Counted from the stretch's first letter, positions 1 to 8,904 are shown. The stretch is 64,000 nucleotides of DNA from Candidatus Schekmanbacteria bacterium (GCA_016219965.1 JACRJM010000004.1:434001-498000), one strand, 5' to 3'. Notes: generated by a model from the sequence alone, not told the origin. Made by a program: numbers and translations.

Positions 1-814
1 CCAATAACTTAGAAGCTTTTAAGATTGCGAGGAATGCTTTCTCATCCTGATATGGGACTTTATAATCAAGGAGCAGGAGAAATTGCATCCCTCTCCACAT
101 TGATTTTCTGACAACAAAATAAGACTGGTTTTTAGATTTCTTTGAGAGATAAAAATAGTAACCCTTCAGAGTCCCGAAAAAACGCCATTTCAAAAATTCC
201 GGCGAGCGGGAAAACTCCAATGTGTCAGTCCAATGATAATTATTCCAACCATCTGAATTATCCGCCAATACAAATTCTTCACCATAGGATGATATTTTTT
301 CCGGTGATCTGCGGTTTTTATAATATCCCTCTTTTGCCCCTTCTTTTGAATAGAGCTTTGCTGTAATTAACAATGGATTGATGAGATTTCTTACCCAGAT
401 GAATTTCCTTAAATTCCCTAACACTTTGGTCCCAAGAGACAGGTGTATTTTTTTGGCAGTTTCTGTAAGTCCAATTGCGAAATAAGGGCGGTAACTCCTG
501 ATGGCTTTACATGCTAAAACAGCGCCGGAGATGCCTCTGCTATTTTCTGATACGTAATAATCGCAGCCAAAATAACCTTTGTAATCTCTTCCTGATAAAT
601 GGAACTCAAAAGGGCTTGCCATGAATTGGCCTGCTATTTCATCATTATCATTGTAACAAAGATATCCATGCGGGTGTTCCTTGTCCTGAAGAAGAGGATT
701 TTCGATGAACTGATATTTAAATCTTTCGCTGGTGTTTTTTCGTTCCGGGAAACTCTTTTTATTGAAATCCAAAAAATTATCTATTCTGGCGGGCTCTATT
801 TTAGCAATTTTCAT
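1..814 (-). CDS. GNAT-like acyltransferase, C-terminus cut by window edge
   Basis: An open frame runs from the ATG at 814 to the window edge, about 271 codons without a stop, so the gene is partial. It begins MKIAKIEPARIDNF. Residues around 85-110 read GCDYYVSENSRGISGAV, which resembles the acetyl-CoA pyrophosphate-binding segment (R-x-x-G-x-A/G) of GNAT acyltransferases. A later LGTKVLGNLRKFIW stretch fits the end of a GNAT core as found in polysaccharide-cluster acetyltransferases. The start overlaps the stop of the upstream ligase gene as ATGA (811-814), so translation is probably coupled. I infer transfer of the acyl group activated by the upstream genes onto a sugar amine or other amine; the acceptor is unknown. 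Assignment to GNAT is by motif only; a FemAB-like fold is an alternative. Confidence 0.65.
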   Translation of the reverse strand, partial: MKIAKIEPARIDNFLDFNKKSFPERKNTSERFKYQFIENPLLQDKEHPHGYLCYNDNDEIAGQFMASPFEFHLSGRDYKGYFGCDYYVSENSRGISGAVLACKAIRSYRPYFAIGLTETAKKIHLSLGTKVLGNLRKFIWVRNLINPLLITAKLYSKEGAKEGYYKNRRSPEKISSYGEEFVLADNSDGWNNYHWTDTLEFSRSPEFLKWRFFGTLKGYYFYLSKKSKNQSYFVVRKSMWRGMQFLLLLDYKVPYQDEKAFLAILKASKLL

Positions 815-2160
815 ACTATGACATTTCTTGATTTTTTAAACCTTTCGCTGTGCTGTGTATCTTTGATAATCTGGATTTTGACCGGGACTTTAAAGCTCTG
901 TAGCTTTTCCCTGCAATGTTTCTTTATCCTGCGGATTACTTCCTTCTGGTCTTCATCTTTTATAAGACTGACCTTGGCGCATACGATGTTTCCGGTTATT
1001 GGATTTTTCTCGCCATAAATTATTACATCAGAGATATTGTCCATTTCCTGAATAATGCTTTCCACTTCTGCAGGAAACACCTTTTCTCCGCCTACATTGA
1101 TCATTTCAGATTTTCTTCCAAGGATCTTTATGTACTCACCGTCAACTTCTACAGAGTCTCCAGTATCAAACCATCCGTCATCTGTAAAAGGGCTTGGCGC
1201 ATTGAGATAACCAAGCATCGCAGAATCCGCCTTGATCTGGAGTATCCCGTTCACTACACGGGTGTCGTAACCTTCTCCTCCGACCTTTACCCAAAGCGAT
1301 TCATCGCTCTTAGACTGAGAGCGTAACACTCCCAGTTCTATTAACCCGTAAGTTTGAAGCAATTTTGTCTTTGGAAAAACTTCTTTCACTTTTTTCAGGG
1401 TGCTTGGGAGCATCGGTTCCGTGCCGTAAGAAATTGTTTTTAAGCTGCTCATGTCATGCCTCTTATAAGCCTCGCTTAAAAGAAGCAGGTTTAGAAAAGT
1501 CGGCGATGTAGGTAGAAGTTCAACTTTATACTTGTCCACTAGCCTGCACACTTCTTCAGGGTTACGGTTTTGAACCGTGACGAGCGTTCCGCCGTTTGAG
1601 AGTGCATATAACATCGTATTCAGTCCACCCCAGTGATCGAAGAGCAGGAAATTGATTAATACGAGAGGAGCTCTCTTGATTTTGAATTTATAAAGAAGTT
1701 TAGAAAAATCATGGACAGCGCCCTTACTTTTTCCCGTTGAGCCTGATGAAAAAAGTATCAATCCAGGATGCTCCGATTGCCTTATTTTAGTGAAGAAATC
1801 ATGATCCGGAACATGAGAAAGGGCTTTGGTTTCTACGCTGTCGCTTTTTGATACTGAAAATAATATCTCGGCTTGTGCGATTCCTAAAAGATCCGGGTTC
1901 TTTGTTATGACGGTTTCTGTCAGCGGGACTATTATCAGGCGGTGTTCGATCATGGCGAGGAGAAGGGCGATAGTGTTTGGAGTGAAATCTGACACTATGG
2001 CTGTTATTGTTCCCGGCCTTATCCCTGCATCTTTGATGAAATTCTGCCAATATGTTACACGGTCAAGAAGATATTCATAGCTAAAGGTCTTATCCTGCCA
2101 CACTAAAGCATTCTTTTGCTTATTGGAATTGAAGGCGTCTATCAGGAAATCTATGAACAT
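811..2160 (-). CDS. AMP-forming acyl ligase (ANL superfamily)
   Basis: This 449-residue protein activates a carboxylic acid as an acyl-adenylate. The phosphate-binding loop is FSSGSTGKSKGAVH (about residues 137-150). The A5 motif is YGLIELG, the A7/A8 region is DDGWFDTGDSVEVDGEYIKI followed by LGRKSEMINVGGEKVFPAEVE, and the A10-region lysine is FKVPVKIQIIKD. It is shorter than typical acyl-CoA synthetases (500+ residues), the loss being in the N-terminal domain. The neighbouring free carrier protein (2854-3192) makes loading of an ACP the most likely second half-reaction, although CoA cannot be excluded. Its start shares one base with the stop of the upstream reductase (TAATG). The substrate cannot be read from the sequence. 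Confidence 0.85.
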   Translation of the reverse strand: MFIDFLIDAFNSNKQKNALVWQDKTFSYEYLLDRVTYWQNFIKDAGIRPGTITAIVSDFTPNTIALLLAMIEHRLIIVPLTETVITKNPDLLGIAQAEILFSVSKSDSVETKALSHVPDHDFFTKIRQSEHPGLILFSSGSTGKSKGAVHDFSKLLYKFKIKRAPLVLINFLLFDHWGGLNTMLYALSNGGTLVTVQNRNPEEVCRLVDKYKVELLPTSPTFLNLLLLSEAYKRHDMSSLKTISYGTEPMLPSTLKKVKEVFPKTKLLQTYGLIELGVLRSQSKSDESLWVKVGGEGYDTRVVNGILQIKADSAMLGYLNAPSPFTDDGWFDTGDSVEVDGEYIKILGRKSEMINVGGEKVFPAEVESIIQEMDNISDVIIYGEKNPITGNIVCAKVSLIKDEDQKEVIRRIKKHCREKLQSFKVPVKIQIIKDTQHSERFKKSRNVIV

Positions 2161-2861
2161 TAAACGCCCCCGAGATAAACAATCTGCCCGGTAACCATAT
2201 CGCTTTCAGGTTTGATAAAAAAATCTATGACATTTGCCACTTCAGAACATTCGCCGTATCTGTGTATTGCCTGTCTGCTTAGCAGTTTGTCCAGTTTTTC
2301 CTCCGGTACACCGCGGATCAAATCTGTTTTGACTGCCGGGGGCGCTACGGCATTTACCGTGATGCCAAAGTCGGCAAACTCTCTGCCGAGCACTTCTGTC
2401 AGCGTTGCAACGGCTGCTTTGGAAGCGGCATAAATCGCCTCGCCTTCCAGTTTAAACGGGATAGCGAATGTCACAAAGTTGATTATCCTGCCGCGCTTTT
2501 TTTTCTGCATCAGTTTTGCCGCTTCACGGGAAAACAGAAAAGTCCCCAATACATTCGTCTTAAGAATGTTCTCTGCTGTTTTAAGCGGCGTCAAAAGGAT
2601 ATGGTTCATTGAAGCGATGCCCGCATTGTTTATCAGAACATCGATCGACCCGCAGGACTTGCGTATTTCTGAGAACATCTTCTTTACCTTCACTTCATCG
2701 CACACATCCAGGCAAAAATGATGATAGTTCTCCAATTCATAGTCAACCGGTCCGCGGCTGCATCCAAAAACTATAAAACCTTTTTTGACATAATATTGCG
2801 CCAGATACTTTCCTATCCCTTTTCGCGTGCCTGTGATGACCATTACCTGTTTGTCATTCAT
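2160..2861 (-). CDS. short-chain dehydrogenase/reductase, FabG-like
   Basis: NAD(P)-dependent oxidoreductase of the classical SDR family, 233 residues from the start chosen here. Visible are the Rossmann motif TGTRKGIG (residues 9-16), NNAG, and the catalytic YAASK, with the expected serine region upstream. I chose the ATG at 2861 (MNDKQVMVITG) because it places the TGxxxGIG motif at the usual distance and overlaps the ACP stop by eight bases. An in-frame ATG at 2903 would add 14 residues, but these are encoded only by a 15-base tandem repeat that belongs to the ACP tail. The place between an ACP and an acyl ligase suggests reduction of a 3-oxoacyl-ACP or a sugar/acyl intermediate. It is unlikely to be the housekeeping FabG given this context. 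Confidence 0.85.
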   Translation of the reverse strand: MNDKQVMVITGTRKGIGKYLAQYYVKKGFIVFGCSRGPVDYELENYHHFCLDVCDEVKVKKMFSEIRKSCGSIDVLINNAGIASMNHILLTPLKTAENILKTNVLGTFLFSREAAKLMQKKKRGRIINFVTFAIPFKLEGEAIYAASKAAVATLTEVLGREFADFGITVNAVAPPAVKTDLIRGVPEEKLDKLLSRQAIHRYGECSEVANVIDFFIKPESDMVTGQIVYLGGV

Positions 2862-3192
2862 TTGATGGCTCCCCAAGTGATGGCTCCTCATTTGATGACT
2901 CATTAATGAGCAGGGCTATGTAATCGGCGAGCGTTCCAATGGTTTTAAAAGGGCTGTTTTTCTGAGACATGGCTTTCTCATCTGTCAATGATATCAGAAC
3001 ATTGAAATTTTCTTCTATGTGCTGCTCAGTTGCTACAATAAAATTGACAAGACCTAATGAATCTAATTTTCCTGATTTGCCAAACAAAACCGTATCAACC
3101 GATTTTTCCAGACGGTTATCTTCAGGAAATTCCAGATTAATTTCATCAATGACATTGAAAATTGTTTCAATTATTTTTTCTTTGTTAACCAT
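2854..3192 (-). CDS. acyl carrier protein with repeat-bearing C-terminal tail
   Basis: A 112-residue protein whose FGKSGKLDSLGLVNFIVATE segment carries the D-S-L phosphopantetheine attachment site (Ser about residue 45). The surrounding helices are those of an acyl carrier protein, but longer than the usual 75-80 residues. The last 15 residues are three five-residue repeats (ESSNE, EPSLG, EPSNE) made by a 15-base tandem duplication, giving an acidic tail. A good ribosome site (GAAGGGGA) precedes the ATG at 3192. It is transcribed with waaA-lpxK upstream and the SDR, ligase and GNAT genes downstream, so it is probably a dedicated carrier for an acyl group made or loaded by this cassette rather than the fatty-acid-synthesis ACP. 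Confidence 0.85.
   Translation of the reverse strand: MVNKEKIIETIFNVIDEINLEFPEDNRLEKSVDTVLFGKSGKLDSLGLVNFIVATEQHIEENFNVLISLTDEKAMSQKNSPFKTIGTLADYIALLINESSNEEPSLGEPSNE
2857..2901 (-). repeat. three tandem 15-base units at the end of the ACP gene
   Basis: On the minus strand the units are GAGTCATCAAATGAG, GAGCCATCACTTGGG and GAGCCATCAAATGAA. They add three pentapeptides to the ACP and create extra in-frame ATGs upstream of the SDR start. Confidence 0.85.
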
Positions 3193-3289
3193 TGCGTTTC
3201 CCCTTCATTGCAATCATATATTTTTTTAATCATATTCTATAGCTTATTTCAAAGCAAGAAATCCGCAATTAATTCCGGTCATATCTTGC

Positions 3290-4399
3290 TTAGTATTTCC
3301 CTGCGGCTCTGAGAATACTGTCTTCAAAAAACTTATTCTCCACAGCGCGGAATCTTATTTTAGGATAAAGAAGCGTGCCTGCTTTTTTAAGCAATTCACT
3401 GTTTCGGCAGATGTCTTTTTCAGTTGTTATCAGTAATTCCGCTCCGGATTTTTCAACGGCTTTTTTTAGCATTGCGACGTCGTCTTCGGTGTAATTGTGG
3501 TGATCCCTGAATGCAATGCTTTCAGTTATTGAGATTCCTGTTTCTGATGCAGTGGAAAAAAAAGAATCAGGGTCGGCAATGGCGCAGAAGGCCACTGTTT
3601 TTTTACCGGCAAGCTCGCTGCTTTTTATGGTGCGGTTTTCATTCCCATATTCAACGACACCGGTAGTCTCGTGCAGAGCATGATAGATTGGTTTCCCCTG
3701 CGTCATCCTTGTGAAGAACAAGTCGCATGCCATCGCTTGTTTCCCCATCTGGTTTGTTTTCGTAAGGATGATTATATCAGACCTGCAGGAAGCAGAAATA
3801 AATTCCCTCAGGTTCCCGGCAGGTATTGGGCGTACATCAGAAGGAAAAATCCTGCTGTCCCAGAGCATGATGTCTAAATCGCGTTTCATCTTAAGGTACT
3901 GGTAACCGTCGTCCAGTATGAGGCATTCGCTGTTAAACCGTTCGATTGCTATTTTCCCGCTTGCGCATCTGTCCCTTCCCTGTATGACCGGAACACCTGG
4001 CAGGTTTTTTGCAATCAGATAGTTTTCATCTGAGGCAATGGGAGGATGTTGAAGGATCTTGTTTCCGTCTGAAATGACAACTGTTTCATCAGAACTTCCG
4101 CTGCTTCCATACCCCCTGCTTAAGATTGCATGGGGAATAGAGTTCTTCTTAAACAATTCTGATATGGAAATAACTGCAGGAGTCTTGCCGGTGCCCCCCC
4201 ATGAGATGTTCCCGATAGAAATAACAGGGACAGGCATTTTTTTGCTTTTGAGTATGTCCCTGCCGTAAAGGAATTCCTTTATAGCAGGCACAGAGGCATA
4301 CACAAAACCTGCCGGCGCCAGTATATTTGTCAAAGCCTTTGCAGACAGGCTTTTATCCTTTCCGGAGGCGGCTCTATTGTAAAAATTGATGAAACTCAT
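3290..4399 (-). CDS. lpxK: tetraacyldisaccharide 4'-kinase
   Basis: LpxK phosphorylates the 4' position of the lipid A disaccharide at the inner face of the inner membrane. The 369-residue length fits the family. A hydrophobic N-terminus (LAPAGFVYASVPAIKEFLYG) anchors it to the membrane. The Walker A is ISWGGTGKTP (about residues 66-74), followed by LSRGYG and the LDDGYQYLKMKRDLDIML motif with the DDG(Y/F)Q catalytic segment typical of LpxK. TTEKD lies near the C-terminus. It overlaps the stop of waaA by four bases (ATGA). Its presence shows the organism makes a phosphorylated lipid A. Confidence 0.95.
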   Translation of the reverse strand: MSFINFYNRAASGKDKSLSAKALTNILAPAGFVYASVPAIKEFLYGRDILKSKKMPVPVISIGNISWGGTGKTPAVISISELFKKNSIPHAILSRGYGSSGSSDETVVISDGNKILQHPPIASDENYLIAKNLPGVPVIQGRDRCASGKIAIERFNSECLILDDGYQYLKMKRDLDIMLWDSRIFPSDVRPIPAGNLREFISASCRSDIIILTKTNQMGKQAMACDLFFTRMTQGKPIYHALHETTGVVEYGNENRTIKSSELAGKKTVAFCAIADPDSFFSTASETGISITESIAFRDHHNYTEDDVAMLKKAVEKSGAELLITTEKDICRNSELLKKAGTLLYPKIRFRAVENKFFEDSILRAAGKY

Positions 4400-5688
4400 T
4401 TCGCTATCCCTAAAAGTTTTTCTATAATATCCACATTACGCTCAGTTGCTCCAAGATTCTTTTCAAATACCCTGTGGCAATTTTCTCCCATTCTTATAAC
4501 TTCGCTTCGTCCGCTTAAAAGAGATTTTAATTTTTTCATGAGTTCATCTTTATCTTTAACCTGAATGCCTGCTTCGCTTTCAAGAATTATTCCCGCGATG
4601 TCCCTGAAATTGTGCATGTATGGTCCAAAGATTACAGGTTTGTTGAAAACAGCAGCCTCAAGAAGGTTATGCCCTCCGGTGGAGACAAGGCTTCCTCCCA
4701 TAAAGACGAGATCGCAGGCGGCAAATATCATATATAGTTCGCCGACGGAATCAATGAGCAGTACATCATGCTTATTTTGATGCGCATCAACAAGCCATGA
4801 ACGGCGTACATAATTCAGCCCTTTTGATTTGAGTAATGCGTCAACCTCAGAAAATCTTTCAGGATGGCGGGGCGCAATGACAAGAAATATATCCTTGAAC
4901 TCTTTTTGAAGGCGCAAGAAAACTTCGATTAAGATATCATGTTCCCCTTTATGTGTGCTTGCGAAGACGAGCTTGAATTTTTCCGGCGGTATCCTGAAAG
5001 TCTGAGATACTGATATGCTGTCAACCTTGCGGGCAGATATTACTGCCTGATCGAATTTGAGATTTCCTGTAACAACGACTCTGTCTGCCGGTGCGCCAAT
5101 CTCTTTTATCCTTTTTGCATCAGACTCAGACTGCATACTGAAAACCGAGATGTCCTGCAAAATCCTTTTTATTATAGCTCCAAGTTTCATATATCCGTGG
5201 CAGGAATTCTCAGAAAGTCTGCCGTTTGATATGATTACAGGTATATTGGCTTTGCGGGAGAGACGCAGAAAATTAGGCCATATCTCGGTTTCGATGAGAA
5301 CGCAAATGTCTGGAGCTACTTTTTTTAAGGCCCTTTTTACAGCCCATGAGAAATCAAGCGGGAAATAAATTATGCTGTCGGCTTCCGGGAGTTTCTGTTT
5401 CGCCGTTTTGTTCCCTGTCAGGGTCGTAGTGGAAAATATTATTTCAATATTGGTATGTTTTTCTTTTAGGTTTTTTACAAGCGACATTGCTGCCATTGTT
5501 TCCCCGACAGAGACAGCATGTATCCAGACACGTTTTGCACCCGGTTTTTTAGGTTTTTGCGGTGGAATGAATCCGAGCCTCTGCTTTAGCCCTGCCCGGT
5601 ATTTTTCCGTTGTCACATATTTAAAGGCAAAATATGGGAGGGAAATGATAAAAAAAAGCCATGTCAGTATTTCGTATATTATGTACAT
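4396..5688 (-). CDS. waaA: 3-deoxy-D-manno-octulosonic acid (Kdo) transferase
   Basis: WaaA/KdtA adds Kdo from CMP-Kdo to lipid IVA. The 430-residue protein has the N-terminal membrane anchor (MYIIYEILTWLFFIISLPYF), the family segment WIHAVSVGETMAA with the catalytic-region glutamate, ETEIWPNFL, and the C-terminal GT-B donor site GGSLVSTGGHNLLEAA. Length and motifs are ordinary. It starts the lipid A operon, followed without gap by lpxK. Whether it is mono- or bifunctional cannot be told from the sequence. Confidence 0.95.
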   Translation of the reverse strand: MYIIYEILTWLFFIISLPYFAFKYVTTEKYRAGLKQRLGFIPPQKPKKPGAKRVWIHAVSVGETMAAMSLVKNLKEKHTNIEIIFSTTTLTGNKTAKQKLPEADSIIYFPLDFSWAVKRALKKVAPDICVLIETEIWPNFLRLSRKANIPVIISNGRLSENSCHGYMKLGAIIKRILQDISVFSMQSESDAKRIKEIGAPADRVVVTGNLKFDQAVISARKVDSISVSQTFRIPPEKFKLVFASTHKGEHDILIEVFLRLQKEFKDIFLVIAPRHPERFSEVDALLKSKGLNYVRRSWLVDAHQNKHDVLLIDSVGELYMIFAACDLVFMGGSLVSTGGHNLLEAAVFNKPVIFGPYMHNFRDIAGIILESEAGIQVKDKDELMKKLKSLLSGRSEVIRMGENCHRVFEKNLGATERNVDIIEKLLGIAK

Positions 5689-5746
5689 AGTTCAGAGATT
5701 AAGTTTTCCGGTCATTAAATGATCATTTTATGACTATTGGTTATAA

Positions 5747-8038
5747 TTATTGCCGGTCAAGAATAGACCTTATCTTCAGCATGAGGTTTCGCATATGGAG
5801 CGGCTTTGGTATGAAATCAAGACCCTCTTCATATATCCCCTTTGAAGTGAGAATGTCCTGTGTGTAGCCGCTCACAAAAAGAATTTTTGCTTCAGGGTCA
5901 ACGGACTTTATATCATCATAAACCTCTTTGCCGTTTTTCCTTGGCAAAACCACATCCAGGATAACCATATCAATTGAGCCCTTATTGTCATTATATTTTT
6001 TGACAGCCTCAAGTCCGTCATTGGCGAGAATGACCTTATAACCGTAAACTTCGAGGACGTCTTTTAAAAAACCTTTCACAGAACTTTCATCTTCTGTTAT
6101 GAGTATTGTTTCATTCCCCTTGAAATCAGCCTGGAATTTCGAAAGCCCGGGTTCGTCATAGGCTTTGCCTTTGAATTCTTCAAGCACAGGCAAATATATC
6201 TTAAAGGTTGTTCCCCATCCTTTTTCAGTATACACATCTATAAATCCTCCATGCTGTTTTACCGTGCCGTAAACAATGGCAAGCCCCAGCCCTGTTCCCT
6301 TATCCTCTTTGGTCGTGAAAAAAGGCTCGAAAATATGCGGAAGGGCTTTGCTTTCTATTCCTGACCCTGCATCGCTTGCAAACAGCATTACATATAATCC
6401 GGGTTTTGAATTAAACTTGGATGTATATTCGGCATTGAGTATAACTGGTGTTGTCCCGATTGCAAGTCTTCCTCCGTTTGGCATTGCATCCCTGGCATTT
6501 GTCACGAGATTTATTATGACCTGCTCAAGCTGATGAGGGTCTGCAAATATAAGGAAATCCGAATCTGAACAGTTCACTATTAGTTCGATATCAGTGCCTA
6601 TTATGTTCTCAAGGAGCTTTGATATGTTCTTTATTACATCATTTGGGTTTATCCTCTGTGGTCTTATTATCTGTTTATGGCTGAATGCCAGCAGGCTTGA
6701 TGTCAGGTTTTGCGCCCTTTCTGAGGCACTTAGCACTTCGCCGATAAAGCGTTTTATCCTTTCGTTGCCGCCTTCAAGCTCTTTTTCCAGTAAATTCGTA
6801 TAGCCGATTATAACAGTCAGAAGGTTGTTAAACCCATGAGAGATACCTCCTGCCAGAAGCCCAAGAGACTCCATTTTTTGCGACTGGATAAGCTGCTCCT
6901 CAAGCCTTTTAGTGTCGGTAATGTCCCTGTTGCTTACGCGCCTTCCAAGGAATTTATCGCCGGTGAATATGGGGCTGCAGATATGGGAAATCCATTTGGT
7001 CCCGCTGTCTTTTGTAATTATGCGGAATTCCATTGTCTCATGCTGGGGACCGTCAAAGCTCGCAAGGTGCTTTCTGTAGGTATCTGCATCCTCTATATGG
7101 AGTATCTCATTTATGAGTCTGGGATTCTCGATGAATTCCTCCGGCTTGTATCCGGTTATTCTTTCACTGGAAGGGGACATGAAGATTATTTCCTTTTTCT
7201 CATTTATCCAGTATTCCCAGTCATAGGCGAATTCGGAAAGTGTCCTGAATTTTCGTTCACTCTCTGCAATCTGCTGCTGCTGTTCATGCAGGCTGTCATA
7301 GCTCTCCTTAAGCGCGACACTCATGGTGTTGAAGTTCCTGGCAAGCTCGCCGAACTCGGTGCTGTCCTGATAATCGATGGTAAACCCAAGTTTCCCTGAC
7401 GCGATCATCCTGGTAGCATTCAGCAGTTCAGACACCGGACGCGTGATAAACCTGATAAGGTATGCTGATACTGATATGATAAGCAGTGATGATAATATAA
7501 GAGTTGCAAAAAGAATTATTTTTGCATCCTCGATTTTTATCAATGCCTCTGATGTCATCTGCTGGAGCCTGTTGCTTGCATTAAATGTCATTTCCTGAGT
7601 GAGGGAAAGAAGCCTGTTGCCAACTTCAGCGGCATCCATTTTCAGCTTGTCTATCCGTTCCATGTTGGCAGAGGCGGTGATATAAAAACTCAGCTCATTC
7701 TTATATTCATCACAGAGCGATTGTATCTGTTCAATCTTATTTGTTATCTCAGTCGAATGATGACATGAACTGCAGTTGTTAATAGCATTATCAAGAGAAG
7801 TAACGTTTTTTATGATGGAATCAAGGTTCTGCGCAAGCGGGGTGCGAACAGTATAAAGGTCCGACTGAACAGTCTGTATGTTTATCACGAGGTCCTGCCT
7901 TAAGTGTTCTATTTCATGGAGTTTTAAAAGAGAGCTGAGCGATGCAGTAGTGTTCTTGATATAAAGAGTTACAATAACCGCTCCGGCTGAAAAAATCAAA
8001 AAAACGGCAAAGAGAGATAAAAAAATCTTTTTTTTCAT
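5747..8038 (-). CDS. hybrid histidine kinase with periplasmic CxxCH haem motif
   Basis: A 763-residue membrane kinase. TM1 spans residues 5-26, and the periplasmic part (27-172) contains CSSCH at 89-93, the attachment motif for a c-type haem, inside a helical four-helix-type domain. TM2 is at about 173-195, followed by HAMP (196-250), PAS (265-380), HisKA (383-450), HATPase_c with VTNARDAMPNGG and GTGLGLAIVYG, and a C-terminal receiver (645-763) with acidic EDE and the phospho-acceptor in ILDVVLP. The phospho-acceptor His401 sits in GGISHGFNN; most relatives have Asp or Glu, not Gly, after the His. It overlaps the upstream PhnD-like gene as ATGA, so the binding protein may be its periplasmic partner. 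I infer redox or gas (haem) sensing; the ligand is unproven. Confidence 0.88.
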   Translation of the reverse strand: MKKKIFLSLFAVFLIFSAGAVIVTLYIKNTTASLSSLLKLHEIEHLRQDLVINIQTVQSDLYTVRTPLAQNLDSIIKNVTSLDNAINNCSSCHHSTEITNKIEQIQSLCDEYKNELSFYITASANMERIDKLKMDAAEVGNRLLSLTQEMTFNASNRLQQMTSEALIKIEDAKIILFATLILSSLLIISVSAYLIRFITRPVSELLNATRMIASGKLGFTIDYQDSTEFGELARNFNTMSVALKESYDSLHEQQQQIAESERKFRTLSEFAYDWEYWINEKKEIIFMSPSSERITGYKPEEFIENPRLINEILHIEDADTYRKHLASFDGPQHETMEFRIITKDSGTKWISHICSPIFTGDKFLGRRVSNRDITDTKRLEEQLIQSQKMESLGLLAGGISHGFNNLLTVIIGYTNLLEKELEGGNERIKRFIGEVLSASERAQNLTSSLLAFSHKQIIRPQRINPNDVIKNISKLLENIIGTDIELIVNCSDSDFLIFADPHQLEQVIINLVTNARDAMPNGGRLAIGTTPVILNAEYTSKFNSKPGLYVMLFASDAGSGIESKALPHIFEPFFTTKEDKGTGLGLAIVYGTVKQHGGFIDVYTEKGWGTTFKIYLPVLEEFKGKAYDEPGLSKFQADFKGNETILITEDESSVKGFLKDVLEVYGYKVILANDGLEAVKKYNDNKGSIDMVILDVVLPRKNGKEVYDDIKSVDPEAKILFVSGYTQDILTSKGIYEEGLDFIPKPLHMRNLMLKIRSILDRQ

Positions 8039-8904
8039 TCGTTGTTGTAGTTGTAATTTTTTATATCAATCCCTGCTTTCAGCGCAATATCAAAAACAGG
8101 AGCATAGTCATCTTTAGTCGTAGATATGAATTTTATGGCTTCAAATTTGCCAAGCACATTCTTCCCTTCAGGGTCATTGTCCATTCCGATTAATGTGTCA
8201 TGAAGCTTCTTCTTTATGCTCTCATCAAGGTCTCCTCTCACACAAAGACCGTTTGAAGGCACATCAGGTGATTCGGCAATGATGATAAGCTCAGTTGCAA
8301 CCCTTGGATTAGCACGGGATACACGGTCGAACATTGAATGTTTTACACAGCCGATATCAGCCTTACCGTCTAAAACTGCATCTATTGCAGCATCATGGCT
8401 TCCGGCGAAATAATATTCCTTAAAGTAGGTTCCAATGTTATTTATGCCGTGCTCCTTGAAGTATGCCATGGGGAATACATATCCGGCGGTTGTTGCTTTT
8501 TCTACGAATGCCAGTCTTTTCCCCTTCATGTCGGGTGCTGATTTTATTCCGCTGTCTTTCCTTACAATTATATAGCCGCGGTAGGTTGACGTGCCGTCAA
8601 GATTCACTGGTCTTGCAAGAGGTTCAACACCTAGCATGCTGATTGCCATGGCTCCTGTGAAGCTCCCGAAAAAAACGCCGTCCATCTTCTCGCTCTTAAA
8701 CCTGTCTATTATGTTGCCGTAGCGGGAAATAATGGTGAATTGCACTTTTATACCTGTTTTCTTTTCTATGTAATCTCCGATAGGTTTGTATCTTTCGCTC
8801 TGTTTAAAAACATTCTGCTCTGGTATGAGTCCGATCCTGAGTTCGGCTGCATATGATACGCCAGAAAAAAGAAAAATCATTATAACTGCAATTATCCGGT
8901 ACAT
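8035..8904 (-). CDS. PhnD-like periplasmic binding protein
   Basis: A 289-residue exported protein of the phosphate/phosphite/phosphonate (PhnD/PtxB) solute-binding family. The ATG at 8904 is chosen because it has a strong AAAGGAG site and starts directly with the signal peptide MYRIIAVIMIFLFSGVSYAA; an in-frame ATG 129 bases upstream lacks both. Typical segments are LRIGLIPEQN, the YIEKKTGIKVQF region, VFFGSFTGAMA and DGKADIGCVKHSMFDR. No transporter permease or ATPase is nearby; instead its stop overlaps the start of the histidine kinase (ATGA). This arrangement suggests it works as a ligand-sensing subunit for the kinase rather than in uptake. The ligand is unknown. Confidence 0.85.
   Translation of the reverse strand: MYRIIAVIMIFLFSGVSYAAELRIGLIPEQNVFKQSERYKPIGDYIEKKTGIKVQFTIISRYGNIIDRFKSEKMDGVFFGSFTGAMAISMLGVEPLARPVNLDGTSTYRGYIIVRKDSGIKSAPDMKGKRLAFVEKATTAGYVFPMAYFKEHGINNIGTYFKEYYFAGSHDAAIDAVLDGKADIGCVKHSMFDRVSRANPRVATELIIIAESPDVPSNGLCVRGDLDESIKKKLHDTLIGMDNDPEGKNVLGKFEAIKFISTTKDDYAPVFDIALKAGIDIKNYNYNNE

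Noticed and set aside
142-366. Short plus-strand frames opposite the GNAT-like gene (142-366, 599-1018)
   Set aside because: They are antisense to a long minus-strand frame with recognisable acyltransferase features and have no ribosome sites.
2862-2903. Longer SDR start at 2903
   Set aside because: The extra 14 residues are encoded only by the tandem repeat of the ACP tail, and the later ATG gives the normal distance to the Rossmann motif.
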